A stretch of 60,000 bases of DNA from Apostichopus japonicus (GCF_037975245.1 NC_092563.1:3545001-3605000), one strand, 5' to 3'. Positions 1 through 14,100 are shown, counted from the stretch's first letter. Notes: generated by a model not told the origin, from the sequence alone. Numbers and translations: made by a program.

Positions 1-1523
1 GTACCATGCCTTGTATACTTACATAGCAGTCAAAATCAGCTGATGCCCATGATTTTTGTACCATTGGTAATCTAATTCATTAATGTCACATGTTTGAGAG
101 CATCATGAAATGTATCATATGTTGTTTTTTATTTCACCTGATCTTTTTTTGTCAATTTAAACATAATTTTATATATCTCTCACCTACAGTCTGTACAATA
201 AGGAAGTTATAAATTTCTGAGCAAACTATATAAACATACTGTAGTAGTTCATTATAGTACCTTATCAGTGCATCATTAATGTAAGGTTGGATATAATCAG
301 TAGCTACTTAATTGTACAATTATTAATATTATTGAAAATTATCAGAATACAGAAGCTGCACTTCAAGTTCAGTACCTTTCTAATGGTTGGTGACTTTGTA
401 GAGTGCGAACACTTCACCGTGGCAACTACGGTTGTCGGATAAAAATATTTATGCCCCCGCTCCGTAACTTACAGTACTTAACTAATCATCCAATGTTTTT
501 CACTCTTGACCTTTAAACAACCAGGGTGATGCTCGACTCGAATCAGCCGTGTAATAACTTATTTTGTAGTGATGTAGACAATTTTTTGGAAGTGATGAAT
601 GTGTCTGAACTATGAATTTCAATTCTTCTAACTGTAAGTTACCTTCTGTAAAACATAAAGGATCTTGAGGGAAGATTTAAGCTTCTGTTTGTCATTGCTG
701 GTCATGTTTCTTCTTGAATTTACTGGAAGACTCCTCCATCACCCTTTCTCGCAGTACCCCACTCATGATACCTTGCCAGCAAAGTCTTCAGTGATGTTTA
801 TAATATTGTTGTTACTTGGAAAATTCTTCTTCTTCCCAACCTTGACACCAACTGTCACTGGTCTCAGTTATAGTTTGAAATTGGATAGTGGAGGATGATT
901 TAAAGAGTCAAGTTCCAACGATTTTTTACCATAAAATCTGTTTATGAGGTTGGACCATAATTTAATGTGTCAAATCAAGAATACAAATGGTACATTGCTA
1001 CTATATACTGTAAAAAGCCGTGAATGTGTAGCGTTTTTAAGTCGTAGCTTTGTTCCCAGCGTTAAAAGTCTGATGCTTTCTACTTTGGGGTTTTAATTTA
1101 CCTGACTGATGATATCATAAATCGACAGCTTGGAACTACAGTAATGTATTATCCATGAAAGGTTGTGTGGATCTATCTACTTAGTGTTACCATGTGTGTT
1201 ACTAGGGTCAATGAAGCGTGAATGTGACAATGATACCTTTGATTAGTATCGTACTTGGCTGGGGCGTCAATCACAATTGAAAAGTGCTGGGGGGGGGGGG
1301 GTTTGGGATAACACTGACTGAACATGGATAAAACTGAAGGAGTGTGTGCATAGGGCCTTGACACAAAGCCCTCATTGGGTGTGGTCCAAGGACCCGCCTT
1401 AAGGCCCCTGATGGGTTAAATGGGGGAAGCTCCCGCGGGATCCCTGGGGCAGACTCGCATCGAGATGGTCCATGATTTGATATGTCAATCATAAATAAGG
1501 GGTTAATCAACGGTCTAGCGTAT

Positions 1524-1740
1524 GTTACTCACAGGATTAATGCACGATCGGGGGATAATGCAAGCGTTGCATGAGGGCGGAGGCCGAGTGCATCCAGTGA
1601 TAGCATTAACACCCGTTCATTCATACACTACCATTTGTGTGGGGGAAAAATCATAAAACAAAACATTTTTGGTTACATATAACCAAAGATTTATTAAAGT
1701 GATGCCCCGTAATTTTACTGTGCGTTACTCACAGGATTAA
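1524..1740. repeat. 17-bp direct repeats flanking a possible insertion
   Basis: GTTACTCACAGGATTAA is present at 1524-1540 and 1724-1740, exactly 200 bp apart. The interval carries a GC-richer block and a hairpin near 1669-1688 (TTTGGTTA, CATA, TAACCAAA). This could be a target-site duplication or part of a longer tandem repeat; the class is unknown. Confidence 0.4.
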
Positions 1741-1934
1741 CCACGGTCAGCTGACCTGAATGGACCAATAGGATTTAGGAATCTTTACTAAGTATGAATG
1801 AACATTATTTAACATAAGTCACATCAAGATGTATCTTCCAAACGTTACATAGTGCTGCTTTTGATGTGCATAAATACCAGGGCCTTTTTTTTAGAATTCT
1901 TTAGTGGATAGGCCATTTCACAAAAGGGACCACC

Positions 1935-2060
1935 TTGACACTAATTGAGGCGCCACCATCGGTTGGCGCATAGCATAGCAAGAAAAAGTTTGTCAAAAAT
2001 GCCTTCCAGATTGCCAGAAATGGCATTATCCAGGTCTTGTAAGTTGCATCTAAACATTCT
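1935..2060. repeat. Diverged relative of the 6463-7114 element interior
   Basis: A segment reading gcgccaccatcggttggcgc, followed by a purine-rich run and a gccagaaatggc block, parallels the hAT-like element near 6894-6990 (gagcaccaccatcagttggt, then gccggaaacggc). The order is conserved but the ends are not recognisable, so this is an older fragment. Confidence 0.45.
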
Positions 2061-5000
2061 TAATTTGGAGATCATGTTTTAGAAATTTAATTTACACTTC
2101 CAAAATAAAAGAGCTCAATTAGAGATATCTTATTATATTTGTAGCGGACTGTGCCTCAATATTCTAAGTTAAAACGTTGGGGCGCTGACATGGGGGTGAA
2201 CAATGAAACTGATAGTCCTATATAAAACATAAAGATGTAACAACTATATGTATGAACAGAAGTTTCACATAAGACTGCTACACTTTTCACGCATGATAAA
2301 TCTTAGGAGCTCTCTACGTTTATTGTTTTCTAACTAAACTAGTGAGAACCAAAACAAACGCACGGTCATCATCAGCAATCGTGCTAATACGTAATGAGCG
2401 GTTAAAGTAAACCTTGTGTTCTTTTTTGAACCCCATTCCTACAACATGTGCCTAGAAGTGTAAAGTGTCCCCCTGTCCCCCTCATGATTGAGGCCCCTGA
2501 TACTAGGCACAAGGCAGAGGTGGTCCTAGTCCTATCGCAATTGGAACCCCACATTAGATTGGAATGTAGGGAGGAGCAGATCCCATGACCCCTCGATGCT
2601 ATTGTGAATTTGTAAGGTTAAACGTACCTTACACAAGTTTCTGTTGTTGTTTGTTTTGTGTGTTATATGACACAATAGTAGTATTTATATTGCTCAGTGT
2701 TGCAGATCATACAACTTATGGTCTTACACCTTTTCTTTGAGTAAAACCAATCTTAACATCCTTTTCGTTAATCTGAGTGCATGGTCTAATTTCTACCGAG
2801 CATGGTGTCTAATAATATTAACGGTACACAGAAGTTCATATTCCATTTCAATCTATCATTGTTAATATGCTGAACACCAAGCCCTTGGTTCCCATCTGTA
2901 ATGCAAAAGCAGCCACAGTATGTAACTGTACAGGACCCACAGAAACGTACAATGGCTTCAGTCGATTGCACAATTTATTGAATCAGACGACCTAGTACAA
3001 AATATCTTCAAAATTGAAATTACAACCAAAATAATCTGGTGTATTATGCTCTTTTCATTCTTACTGATTGTGTCATTTCTATATATAGTTTCATATCCAA
3101 TGGCATACTATTGTCCCACACTGTAATCTTAAATTTGTATTTAGACAATCAATCACTGAAACCAATTTTCAGAAATATATGTTGAGGGAATAATTGATAC
3201 CAAATTGAGCTCATAACAACAATAAGTTTATGACTTTACTTTAAGTGGTGATCTTTTAATATATTTCAGGAATGTCCATTGTGTTCTTGATATCATTGTG
3301 TCCAAATAGCTCTGTAGGAGTCTTCTATACCTCCTGTGTTGATCTGTGATAGTTGAAATCATTTGCCAGTGAGTCGGGATCTGAGTAAACATGCTACACT
3401 GATGATGTCTGCCTGCATATACATGAATATATATATGTATATATGGTGAAACTGTTTACTTTTTTAAACAATGTTTTTTAAATTTTTTTTCAGGTTTTTT
3501 TGTTTTAAATGTTTATTTTAATTATTTTTTTAATGTTTTTTTTTTTAAAGTGTTTGTTCAGATGACTAGAGAAATTCTGTAAATCAGTCACCGATTGACC
3601 GACGCAAATTGACAAATAGTTCGACAAAAGATCAGTTTCCGTTTTCAAATTTTTATCAGGTCTTTCCAGACTAATGAAGAGTGTAAAATGATCATGGCTT
3701 TCTAAATGAAACTTGATTCTTTTTAGCGGCATGGTAAAAATAACCAAACCGTGCAGTTTCTTTTTTTTTCCCAGAAGTTCATTAGTATTTAGCTTTAACA
3801 GCCCACTCACTCTCTGATGAACTTTGCAATCAAGTTTGCAAAATGTGTAAATCGTGTACAGAAAGAGAATCGATTTACAACATTTAGTCGCGCCCACTGT
3901 AAGTCCTATTATGACACTTACTATACCTGTCTGCACACAGGATGCACATTGCACTGTGCAATATGTTTAAACACAGAATCAATGCAGGTCCATGCCCACA
4001 TTAATACTCTCTGTGAAGGAAAACTATTGTTCTTTTGCCTTTCCCCTGAGAGTAAAAAATCAAGGACCTCAAATTACTGACTGAAAGGCTTCAACTTTCC
4101 ACTGTAAAAAATCTCTACATTTTTTCCTACTGGAAAACCTACAGATTTATTTGTTATTCTGGCAAAAGTGAGCTGCTTTTCTAACCACAACCTTGATAAT
4201 TAATCACATGTATGGTTTCCATTGGGTTGTCCTTGCTGTGCTGGAAGAAAAGCTTTTTTTTTAAATTTATATGCTGATGATAATTTATGTACACATAAGT
4301 TCCAATGTAAGTAAAATTCTTGATTGGATAATGACAGGGAACAATTTAGTGCAATTTGAGGCTCTTAAATTTTGAATCTAATCAAGAATTTTGTTTTGTG
4401 TGTAACAACTGCTATACAAGTTTTGTGGTTCATAGCAAATTTGACCATTTTTTATTATAGCATTTTGGGATGCGATATTAGATGAATTATTGCCTGAATT
4501 ATGGTGAACCACCGATTCAAAGTGGACTTCAGATGTGGTAAGGGCATTGCCCCTTGAAAGGATTTAAAATCGCCATTAAAAATGGCAATTTTTTAGATAT
4601 CTGGTACAGATGAAAGAAGTAGAGAGCTGTGCCAAAAGAGGGATGTGAGAAGGGACAAGAAACCTGTTAGATCCTTTGTTTGTTTTTTAGCTTAATTTAT
4701 AAAAAAAAAATGAAAATCTTTGAAATATGTAGCTCATTTTTGTTGCTGCATGATAATCTACATGGAATTGGCGACCAAAGACAATATGTCTTTTGAGTTG
4801 GTCTTTTTAGTCTCCCTCAAAGAGGGGGGTTGCAAAATGTATTAAAGGAATTGTCAATGCAAAACTGCTCTGTCCAATCACCTACCTAGATCAAGTGACC
4901 ATTTTTACCCTAAATTATCTGACCAACCAGGAAAGTATGCTGGTTGGTGCAGGGTGTCAATAAAAACCTACACATTCCTTTTGGAAAAAAGATCTACTTT

Positions 5001-6462
5001 TAATAGCTAATGGCCTTGGTGACTTTATGGTAAAGTGAAACTTCTAGTTGGGTCTGTTGAAATAATTGGACAATCATCCTTAAGACAGGTGTGGTTAATT
5101 TGTCAGGGTTGTGGAATGCAAAAAGGATAGAACTTTTTCACAGCTGTGAATGTTGTGGTTCCGGCCACCTCACCAAGATGGAATCTTCATCTCCAGTTTG
5201 ACTATGATCATGGTCATTGTTATTGTTTCCCAATAACAAAAACAAAGAAAGCGAAAATATTTCATCAAAAGATTCAAAGGCTGGCCACTCATATTCAATA
5301 GAGCTACATGCGTTCTTACAATTGCACTATCAAATATACTCCACCTCTGAAACATTTTATGCCCTTATATGAATCTTACCATTTCTGCTGAGACTAAGTT
5401 TGCGGTTCCCCACCTCCAGGAGGGTACATTTTCATAATTTTGTTCTGCTTTTAGCCAGTTCAAGTTTGGAGCCAATATGTATTGGTGACCTTTAAGTGTC
5501 TCTGGTAGTTTTAATAGTGGCCTTATTATTGATGCCAGGTTGTGGGGTTGAACTTGAACCCAGCAGACTGGTAAACAACCATACCATAGAACATACAGGG
5601 AATTGATTTATCTAGCATGGCCATAGCAAAAAGCTACTGTACTCGAAATGGGCAAATTGCTATACGAGTCGTATAGAAAATGGCAGTTTTTTTTAGTACA
5701 CAGGAAACATAGTACTTTACAAGAGGCAAAATACAGATCCCACAACCAATACCATGTAAACTTCCAATACTATGTAATACTATACTATACAAAACTATGC
5801 AATACTCTGCTATACAAAACTATGTAATACTATGCAAAAAGTTGAAACACTATATTTTGCCTGACTGGATATAAACAGAGGCCACAAAAGCCACCACCTT
5901 GTTGTGTTACTGGTCCTCATAACTGATTTTGCAGATAAGTAGTTTTATATTTAGACAACTGTAGTGATTGTGTCAGGGCTACCTGACTACCTTAAGTGCA
6001 GTGTGAAGTGTCCAATGGTTACATGTATATGTTGTATATCGATTGGGGAAGATTTCCACAGATTACTCGTGTTATGAACGAAAAGCAAGACCAGATATTG
6101 TATGTCACCGTCGCAGTTGATAAATGACCTACCAAAAGGCTTGGATTGTATGCAAGCATGTTGTTCCAATAGATATGAACACACATGTGTGTTTTTTTTT
6201 TATTATAGAATTACATGGTACCTATACAAAGGCCAGTGAGAAATCCCCATTGTTGCCTTGATTCCCTTAAAGTAAGATGGTTGAAGGAGGGGTGCCTGTG
6301 TTCTTATTTCATTTTCTCTTTTAAAACTTCAATCCATTACCTTTACACTTAGTGTGTGATACAGTTCACTGTTTACACTAGTGTGTGATATAGTTCACTG
6401 TTTAATCTGAAAGTAGGTTTTAAAAGCAAACCTACTGCCAAGATATACATACAGTATACATG

Positions 6463-7114
6463 CAAGGGCGGCGGAAGCACTTTTAATCTGGGGGGGCACC
6501 GACATCAAAGGGCACTTTGCAGAAATTCGATTGGACTGATGCAGCCTTATATTTAGTACCCTTTATAACTCTTATTGTATTATCTTTTTTACGTATACAC
6601 ATCACTCCATCAACGCCCACCCCCCCCCCCCCTGAAGGAAAATATGCATACTAGCACTGCAATATCCAATGTGCAAATTGGGAAACAAGGAACAAGTTTT
6701 CTTTTGAGACAAAATGAGGTGAAATCATGCAAGTTGCTAATGTAGGAATCTTCCGAATTAGAGTTTATTTCTTGTTAATATCTTAACAAATTTTTTGCAT
6801 TCGAAATAGCTTTGAGTTTGACCCACAGAAACTCATTAAAAAGTCAGGGGCGTAGCCAGGATTTGCAAAGTTGTATGCACGACTATCTGAGCGGAGCACC
6901 ACCATCAGTTGGTGCGGAGCGTACAAGAAAATTTTTGGTTTTACAAACCCCTCAGATGGCCGGAAACGGCCCTTCCCGAGTGTTCATTCTGGTTCCCTGG
7001 CCTCTTGCTAACTTGAGACACCTCAATTTTTATGTAGAAAAAGGGCACATTTTTAACCTGAGGAAAAGTGGGGGGGCACGTGCCCCCTGTGCCCCCCCGG
7101 TTCCGCCGCCCTTG
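6463..7114. mobile_element. Non-autonomous hAT-like MITE, 652 bp
   Basis: The ends are perfect 14-bp terminal inverted repeats, CAAGGGCGGCGGAA (6463-6476) and its complement (7101-7114). The flanks are a perfect 8-bp target-site duplication, TATACATG (6455-6462 and 7115-7122). Eight-bp duplications are the hallmark of hAT elements. The interior has G-rich subterminal runs and no transposase; a 106-codon frame over 6812-7132 is not a recognisable protein. Perfect ends and duplication suggest a fairly recent insertion. Confidence 0.88.
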
Positions 7115-7122
7115 TATACATG

Positions 7123-9859
7123 TACTAATTAATACTGTTGATTGTATTTCGAAACAACCGGACTGGGGTTAGATACAAGTGTTGTATTATGAATGCTAGA
7201 TTTGGAAGGAAGAGTAAGTTGGTGGAGGGGGGATGTCCCAGAAGAGGGGGCGCAGTGCTAAAATGTTCTAGTCATGAATGTAGTTTAGGTAGATAGGAAA
7301 GTGCAGTCATGTTAAGGCAGAGACAGTTAAATTTTGTCGCTCGTACAAGTGATTCATCCCAAAACCAGTAAGTTTTGGGGAGTGTATGATGAAATGCATT
7401 GTTCATTTGCCAAACAGGACCAGTTACCAGAGGTCATTCTCCCATATTTCAACAACTGCTACAATAGGTCCATTTCTCTACATCTAGTAATTTAGTGACA
7501 TATTTGGACAGGTATTTATTTTCCAGCTATCTATCTCTGAACCTTGCACGGTTTCAAAACAAACTCGATAAAAGATCGAATACTTTGCCAAGCAATCCCT
7601 CATCTCTACTGGGGAATGAAATTGGAATCGATCGTAACATGTTGGTCATGTTGTAAGTATTCAGAAATTCACATTTCATGCCAAATATGATATGTATAAC
7701 TGGCTGCTGTGAGTTAACATGCCCTGGTGAAGTTCTTTAACCCTGTCTATTGTGATGGGTTTAAGAGAGCCTTATCCTTGGCTTTTAACCTTGTTTCTTT
7801 AATAGTGATGCTTAACCGCACTGGTTGGACCTCCCCTGTATGTGTGGTAAGGTCAAGATTGGTTGACGGAGAGACACTGTTAATTGTGTTTAGAAGCCCT
7901 TGTTCTTAAACTTGGATGAAATTAATTCTCGAAGTACTGTACGTATCACCGCTATGGTATACATTGTTTTTGTGATCTAATTAGCAATTCCCTACATAAC
8001 ACAACACTGCAAACATGGAGTGCATTATAATAGCTGCCTGCAGTGCTGAATTTGGTCACAGTCGAGTTGGTAGTATACATGTTCAACCGTGAAGGAAAAA
8101 TATCTGAAGACCTAATCTGTTTACTCTGTTACTTTATTCCCCTGAAAATTACACAGGGCATTATGTGCGAAATTGGCAAGTTAATAAATATATTGCGCTA
8201 CATTTAAATTCATTGTACACAAACTTTGGAACAGTCACAATGATTTTAAGTTCTGTATATATAACCATGATTGGGTGTCCTTTATTTTCATGAAGGCTTC
8301 TAAAGGTAATCCAATTACATTTATATAGTATTACATGCTGTGATCAGAATGATGAAAATTCACTTCGCTCCTTGCTTACCTGTCTCCCCACAACCTTAGC
8401 ACTATCGTTCTACCCTGCCCAGAAATGAACTGGTAACCTTTTAACACTGTGCCGGACCACTCCGATCAATGCCCTTGAATATTGTAAGTTTGGATTATTT
8501 TTTGGGAATATTTGAGTTTTGTAAGTTAAGTATATTTACGATAATTTTTGCAGATATCGTTTACCTGTTTGAGAGTTCTGTGCATCAGTCACACCCTGTG
8601 ATTGCTACACATAGACCATCTTAAATACTGATCTACATAGATATCATAGAGATAAATTCTGGCCTAACACACTCAATATTGCATATACTACAGTAGTGTT
8701 TACCTCACCATTCATTTAAATATGACGCAGTGAAAACTGTTACCTGGTGATGAATAAAGTGGTGACTACCACTGATTTGTTATTTATTTACAGCGTATGA
8801 ACTACATGTGAGTGGATTGGATAATATATGTCAAATTCAGCATCACTACATAATTAAAACATTGTGTACTGTTCGATAGCGTCCAGCAACATTTAAGGGT
8901 TTTCGTCTCAAGTACCCATACATTGAACTGCCTGTGTGATCCATAATTGTCATGTACTGTAAAAATGACTGAGGTTGACAAATAGGGATGGAAAGTTGAA
9001 TTTTGAATTTTTTAAGACTACTGGAGAGAGGTACAGTAGATGGCTTTTAAAAGTAGTTAACTAATTCTTTTTTTAAATTTTTATATTGCCATCTAACTTT
9101 TGTCATATATGCCATGCATCTGTATCTTACCATCCCCCACCTTCCTTGTCACTTTTCTTCATATCATACCCTCCCACGCACCTTCCTGCTCACCCCTCCA
9201 CCCATCCCCCACCCTTCCCACTCACCCTAATTTCCCTCTGCAATTCCTACTAAGAACAGGAAACCAAGACGTACCATAAAAATGGCAGACTGATTTTTCA
9301 CGCCAGCCTTCCGGAAGGAAAATCCACTACTGTAGTACTATGTATACGTACGTGCCCCTAAGTAGTTTATTCTGGCAGAGTGACATTCTTTTCTCTGCTA
9401 GAGAGATGTTTGATGATATAGTACACAAGATGCTACATATGGGTGTACTACCGTATAGTTAGGCCGAATATTACCCAAGAGGTGAAAGGAAACTAATCAA
9501 GTACGCTCATATATTTCCTGTAATCATCTTTTACTTTTGTTGACGGACGTTGGCATCCCATGATACTCTACTTCTATTGATGTATTAAGAATCCTGTATT
9601 CAGAGATATATTGACACATTAATCTGTAGTCTCTTATAATCTCAGTACTTATTGACAACATAAAACATTGCAACCAGTTGATGAAGTTGCTGCATTAGGA
9701 ATTTATGTATAGTACTGGTACAGAAGTATTCATTCCTGTAGTCAGGCTGGGACTTGGGACTCTCCCCCCTCCCCCTTCCCCGTCCAACATCTGTTTTGCC
9801 TTAATCTTTGCTACCATCATGTGAACGAAAACTTTACAAGTTACAGGACACATGTGTTG
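7123..9859. other. Non-coding, no recognisable gene
   Basis: AT-rich with no exon homology. A tRNA-SINE-like fragment may lie at about 8380-8470 on the minus strand. A pyrimidine-rich C-run zone is at 9130-9230. Confidence 0.45.
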
Positions 9860-10012
9860 AGCCCCTTCTTAAATTGTTGGTGCCCCTCCTTACCTTGTTG
9901 GCACCCCTCCTTACCTTGTTGGCACCCCTCCTTACCTTGTTGAGGCCCACTCCTTACCTTGTTGGTGCTCCTTCCCTCACCCTGGTAGCGCCCTTTGCTT
10001 GTTGGTGCTCCT
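9860..10012. repeat. 21-bp minisatellite, about 7 copies
   Basis: The unit is close to cacccctccttaccttgttgg and is clearest at 9890-9950, degrading on both sides. Because 21 is a multiple of three, it leaves an open Leu/Pro-rich frame that is not a gene. Confidence 0.8.
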
Positions 10013-10225
10013 AGCTATGGGCATGGCAGTATATGGAATGCAAGTATTCATCTTTGGCACAACTAAGTATTTTAATGCAAGTGAGATGGAAGGGGTGGAT
10101 GGGTAGAAATGTTGAGGGGCAGTGGTCATTTTTATAGGGTGGAGTACAGAGGGATATCTTTAGCCTAACCAGACCAACATGGCACTAAATCTAATTGTTA
10201 ATTTCCATGGGGGGGGGGGGGGATA

Positions 10226-10506
10226 ACTCCCTCAGGACTGCTTTTCTTTATGTATATAATGTGACTTGAAATATCTTTGAACTCACAATCTTTATAGACC
10301 AGAAAACACCTACTCAATATGAAACTTTAGGGAAGAATTGTTAAACACCAGGATCTGGTCCCTCATGACTGCTTTTCTTTCAATTTTTTCTTTTCCTTTG
10401 GATATAAATGTGACTTGAAATAGCTTTGAACCCGCAATCATTACAGACCAGAAAACACCCACTCTTTTATCAAACTTTAGGAAAGAATTATTAAACACCA
10501 GGATCT
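10226..10506. repeat. Imperfect tandem duplication, about 140 bp
   Basis: The block from ccctcaggactgcttttctt through aacaccaggatct near 10357 recurs at about 10358-10506 with small indels. Shared landmarks are tgtgacttgaaat, agaccagaaaacacc and aacaccaggatct. Confidence 0.85.
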
Positions 10507-10956
10507 CTTACTCATACTTCCTGTACAAAGTGTCGCTGTGAACTCATAAACTTTGCAATGGCTCATTTATATTGCATAAATTTCCCACAGATTGAAGTTT
10601 ATGAAAAGGAAAGTAATATATGGATCCTTACATCCTTCCACAATGAATGATTGCTTGTAAATTCATAAAGGTAATCTGTGAAAGTAAGTCAATACAGGAG
10701 TGTGAACTTTGGTTTTGAAGTTCATTCAAGTAATAATGTGAGAGATACAGTACAGTAAGCATCCTCATGAGCATAGCCCTGTTTACATTAGACTGCCAGC
10801 GTGGTGCTGAACCCTGTGCTCTTGGTCCGAATTGCAAGCATCAAAAGTGGATCGGACCCGGGATCGAGGGAGGATCAGACCCTTCGATCAATATTAAATT
10901 TGTAACGTAAAAACCCAGCTCAGGATTGACATGGGATCAACCGCCATATTTTACTC

Positions 10957-11187
10957 TGGTTATTTGGTTTGTTATGCAAGTCCTTTGGTTACTTGGTTTG
11001 TTATGCAAGTCCTTTGGTTATTTGGTTTGTTATGCAAGTTCTTTGGTTATTTGGTTTGTTATGCAAGTCCTTTGGTTATTTGGTTTGTTATGCAAGTCCT
11101 TTGGTTATTTGGTTTGTTATGCAAGTCTTTTGGTTATTTGGTTTGTTATGCAAGTCCTTTGGTTATTTGGTTTGTTATGCAAGTCGT
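10957..11187. repeat. 29-bp minisatellite, 8 near-identical copies
   Basis: The unit contains ttatttggtttgttatgcaa followed by gtcctttgg. It is 29 bp, not a multiple of three, and has no stop in any forward frame, so all three plus frames are open through it. The copies differ at only a few bases, so the array is young or homogenised. Confidence 0.93.
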
Positions 11188-14100
11188 TTTCAAGACGCAG
11201 TAGAAGCAGATGACAAGACCTATGGCTTCACGTCAATTCTTCCTGTTAACAAATCTCAACTTTTCTGTTCGGTGATGCTCAAAATCAGTTTATCTCGGTT
11301 TAATGTCGAAACCGTGTGATCCGTAATGTAAACGCGGCCTATATTTACAAGTTGAAGGGAAGTGAAACCGTTCTGTATTAAATGTTTACTTTGTATTGTT
11401 TCCTGTTTAAGGGTAGGAGGGAAAATATATTTGACAGTGTGTGGGAGTGTGTGATGTAGGATGAAGTAAGGGGGAGAGAAGGAAAACTTATCCTCGGATC
11501 TAGGAAGTTGGGCAAATGTCTAGTGAACATTTCAAGAAATCTTTACCAAATTTGCTTTAAGAAAAGAGAGTCTCTTCTATCAATTGTATGCAAATTTGAA
11601 ATCATTCAGCTTTTGTTCACATTTTCATATTTCTAAGGTGATTATTACAGTAGGATCCTCCCTACCCCCCATTCCCCCCCCCCAAAAAAGTTGTTTAGAA
11701 TGCTAAAATTGCTATAATAATTTTAAAGCTTTGTTGTTTCAAGCGGTATTGTCCTGATGGATCTTAGCCACCAAATTATCTTGGATATTGTGAGAGTGAA
11801 ATTAAAATTTAGTAGAAACATATGATGAATTTAAACATAGTAAGACAGTTTGATAGTTGCAATGAAAATGTCTGTTGCTGCATTGCATATTTGAGACCGA
11901 CATTGGTGATCTTGGAACAGTGCTGCACCCCATCTTAGCAACTAAATTGGCAGTATAAAGAAAGGGAACATTCTACCATCTGTGTACACCTTGGCAATAA
12001 AGATATTCTTCATAAGAAAAGTGCTGTTGGGACGTTTATATTGCCTCAAGAGATACAATCAATAAATCCTTGTATGGTTGAGCGGTTGAAATACCTCGTG
12101 TAAAAATGAAAACGTAGATGCAACAGAATCACTTAAACAGTCGCAAGAATTGGCTTTGTCTTTCAGTATGTTATGTTCATGTTGCCTTGGTGCTGCCAAT
12201 TTCATGTCATGAAAGAGTATTAATATAAAATAATATCTATTTTTTTTTAACTTTAAAAAAAAAAAAATTAAAAAAAAAGTCTTGTGGATTTGAATGTAAA
12301 ATTATAAAAAATAAGTGCGATTTGTTTGCAGACTTTCCTGGTCTAGCCCTTAGCATATATCTCTCTTCCATTGTCCCATAATTGTTTTTGGTCAGATTAT
12401 AAATTTTGTGGTATCGTTTGTTGAATATGGGTTAACCCATTGTCTGGAGCGAAGAATTGAAGTGAAGATTGAAGTGAAGATTTTTTTTTTTTTTTTTTTT
12501 GAAGATGAATACATTGTTAAGTCTGAGGAAGATAAGACAGCAAATTATCATTATTTTGATGTCTTAATAATGAAAAAAAAGAAGAAAAAAGAAGGAACCA
12601 TTGTTTAATTTGTTCACTTCATGAATTGTTTGCTTTAATAATATCATTCTTTTGACTAACAATCAACTTAAATTTACAAACCAAGTATTTGTAACTGTCA
12701 AAACATGATCACATAATAATAAACGATTAGTACATTAATTAATATCACAGTCTAAATATTGTTCAATATCGTTTTTAAAATGTGTACTTTGGCACTTAAG
12801 TCTAACAAGCCTAAATCCCATCAACTTGTGATAACGATATCAATCGTACTACAAGTTTGTAAAGTTATGAATAAAGCACAAAGGGACAATCAGTTTGTGT
12901 TTTCAGAATAACAAACAGGAAATGTTTTTGAATGTGTGATTTTGACATCCTGTTCATATTTTTCAGTATTAAATCTGCAACGGTGGAAGGTATGGGGGAG
13001 AGAAGTGAAAAAATAAGACTCGAGAATTTCAATAAAGCCAAGAAAATTCAATAAATAAACAAAATTGTGCCATGCTCATTGTCTTCGTTTACACCAGCAC
13101 ATCCTGATCTAATAAATATTTTATAGTATTATTCATCATAATCTTCCATGTTTGCAAAACAGACTTGGCAATGTTTTGCTTCAAACACATATTGTAAAGA
13201 GAGAGTATTCGATTTACGGTTTTGTTTTCAGTTTTTGGCTGAACTTTGGTGTGGTAATTTAAGTCTTCGGTGATTCTACAAATTTACTCATGCTAAACGA
13301 AACTTCAAGCAAAAAGAATCAATTTGACTCAAGAAAAAAGATGTAACAAGTTAGCGTCATTGTGACTTCAGATTTACTGTTGTCTGTATTTTACCCTGGT
13401 GGTCTTCCATGGAGGAGCTTCCAGATTAGAGAAATTACTTTAATACTAGTGAGCACGTATGATTACAAGTAAAGGAGGATGCAGTACTACAATGGGAAAC
13501 CATTCTATATTTACGTAGCGTGGTCAATTCACACAGTTTATGGGGCTTTAAAATGCACTAAACCAGAGCCATCTTATCTTGTCTTGTCCACTATTTTTGT
13601 TTTTAAGATCCATTGATTTACTTAATTCATTGAAATCACTCAGTAAAATCTGATTTTTGAAATCTGATTATGCTACAGCGCATAGGTCATATCAAAGAGG
13701 AATTGTTTTTCCCTCTCCTTACTCTTTCAAACTCTTGTTTAATTCACTGCCTTTTTGAAAAGAGGCTCATCAACTCAAACTGGTGTTCTAAAAACAGACA
13801 AAGAGATTGCACGATTATTCCATTGCGAATCTGTATTTCCCTAGGTGAAAGTATTTTGAGCGGTGAAAAATGTAGTAACTTTATCCACAGACAATATTTC
13901 ATTGATCAAAACCACAGCAAGACACTTTCAAACTGTTTATTAGGTTTACTGTAGTATATAAAGTCCTACTACCTACTTGTGGAAAAAAGAAAAAGTAGAC
14001 TAAATAAGGTTGGAAAGAAAGGTCACTTTGCCCTTCCATGGGTGTATTCATAGGTTATTTGTACAGGTAAGCCAATTTTCTTTGTGAATATACAAAAGAC

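Larger units (their letters stand above)
1..6454. other. Non-coding, AT-rich; old repeat fragments
   Basis: No exon with homology was recognised on either strand. It lies 5' of the first visible JARID2 exon and may be intron 1 or intergenic. It holds GC-richer islands near 1355-1460 and 2455-2590, a 17-bp direct repeat flanking 1541-1723, and a diverged relative of the 6463 element near 1935-2060. The 149-codon minus-strand frame near 3505-3954 has no family signature. Confidence 0.5.

Noticed and set aside
3505-3954. 149-codon minus-strand frame
   Set aside because: No recognisable motif, ends in a Lys/Ile run over poly-T sequence, and no splice or homology support.
9808-10014. Leu/Pro-rich frame with LLAPLLT repeats
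   Set aside because: Translation of a 21-bp minisatellite.
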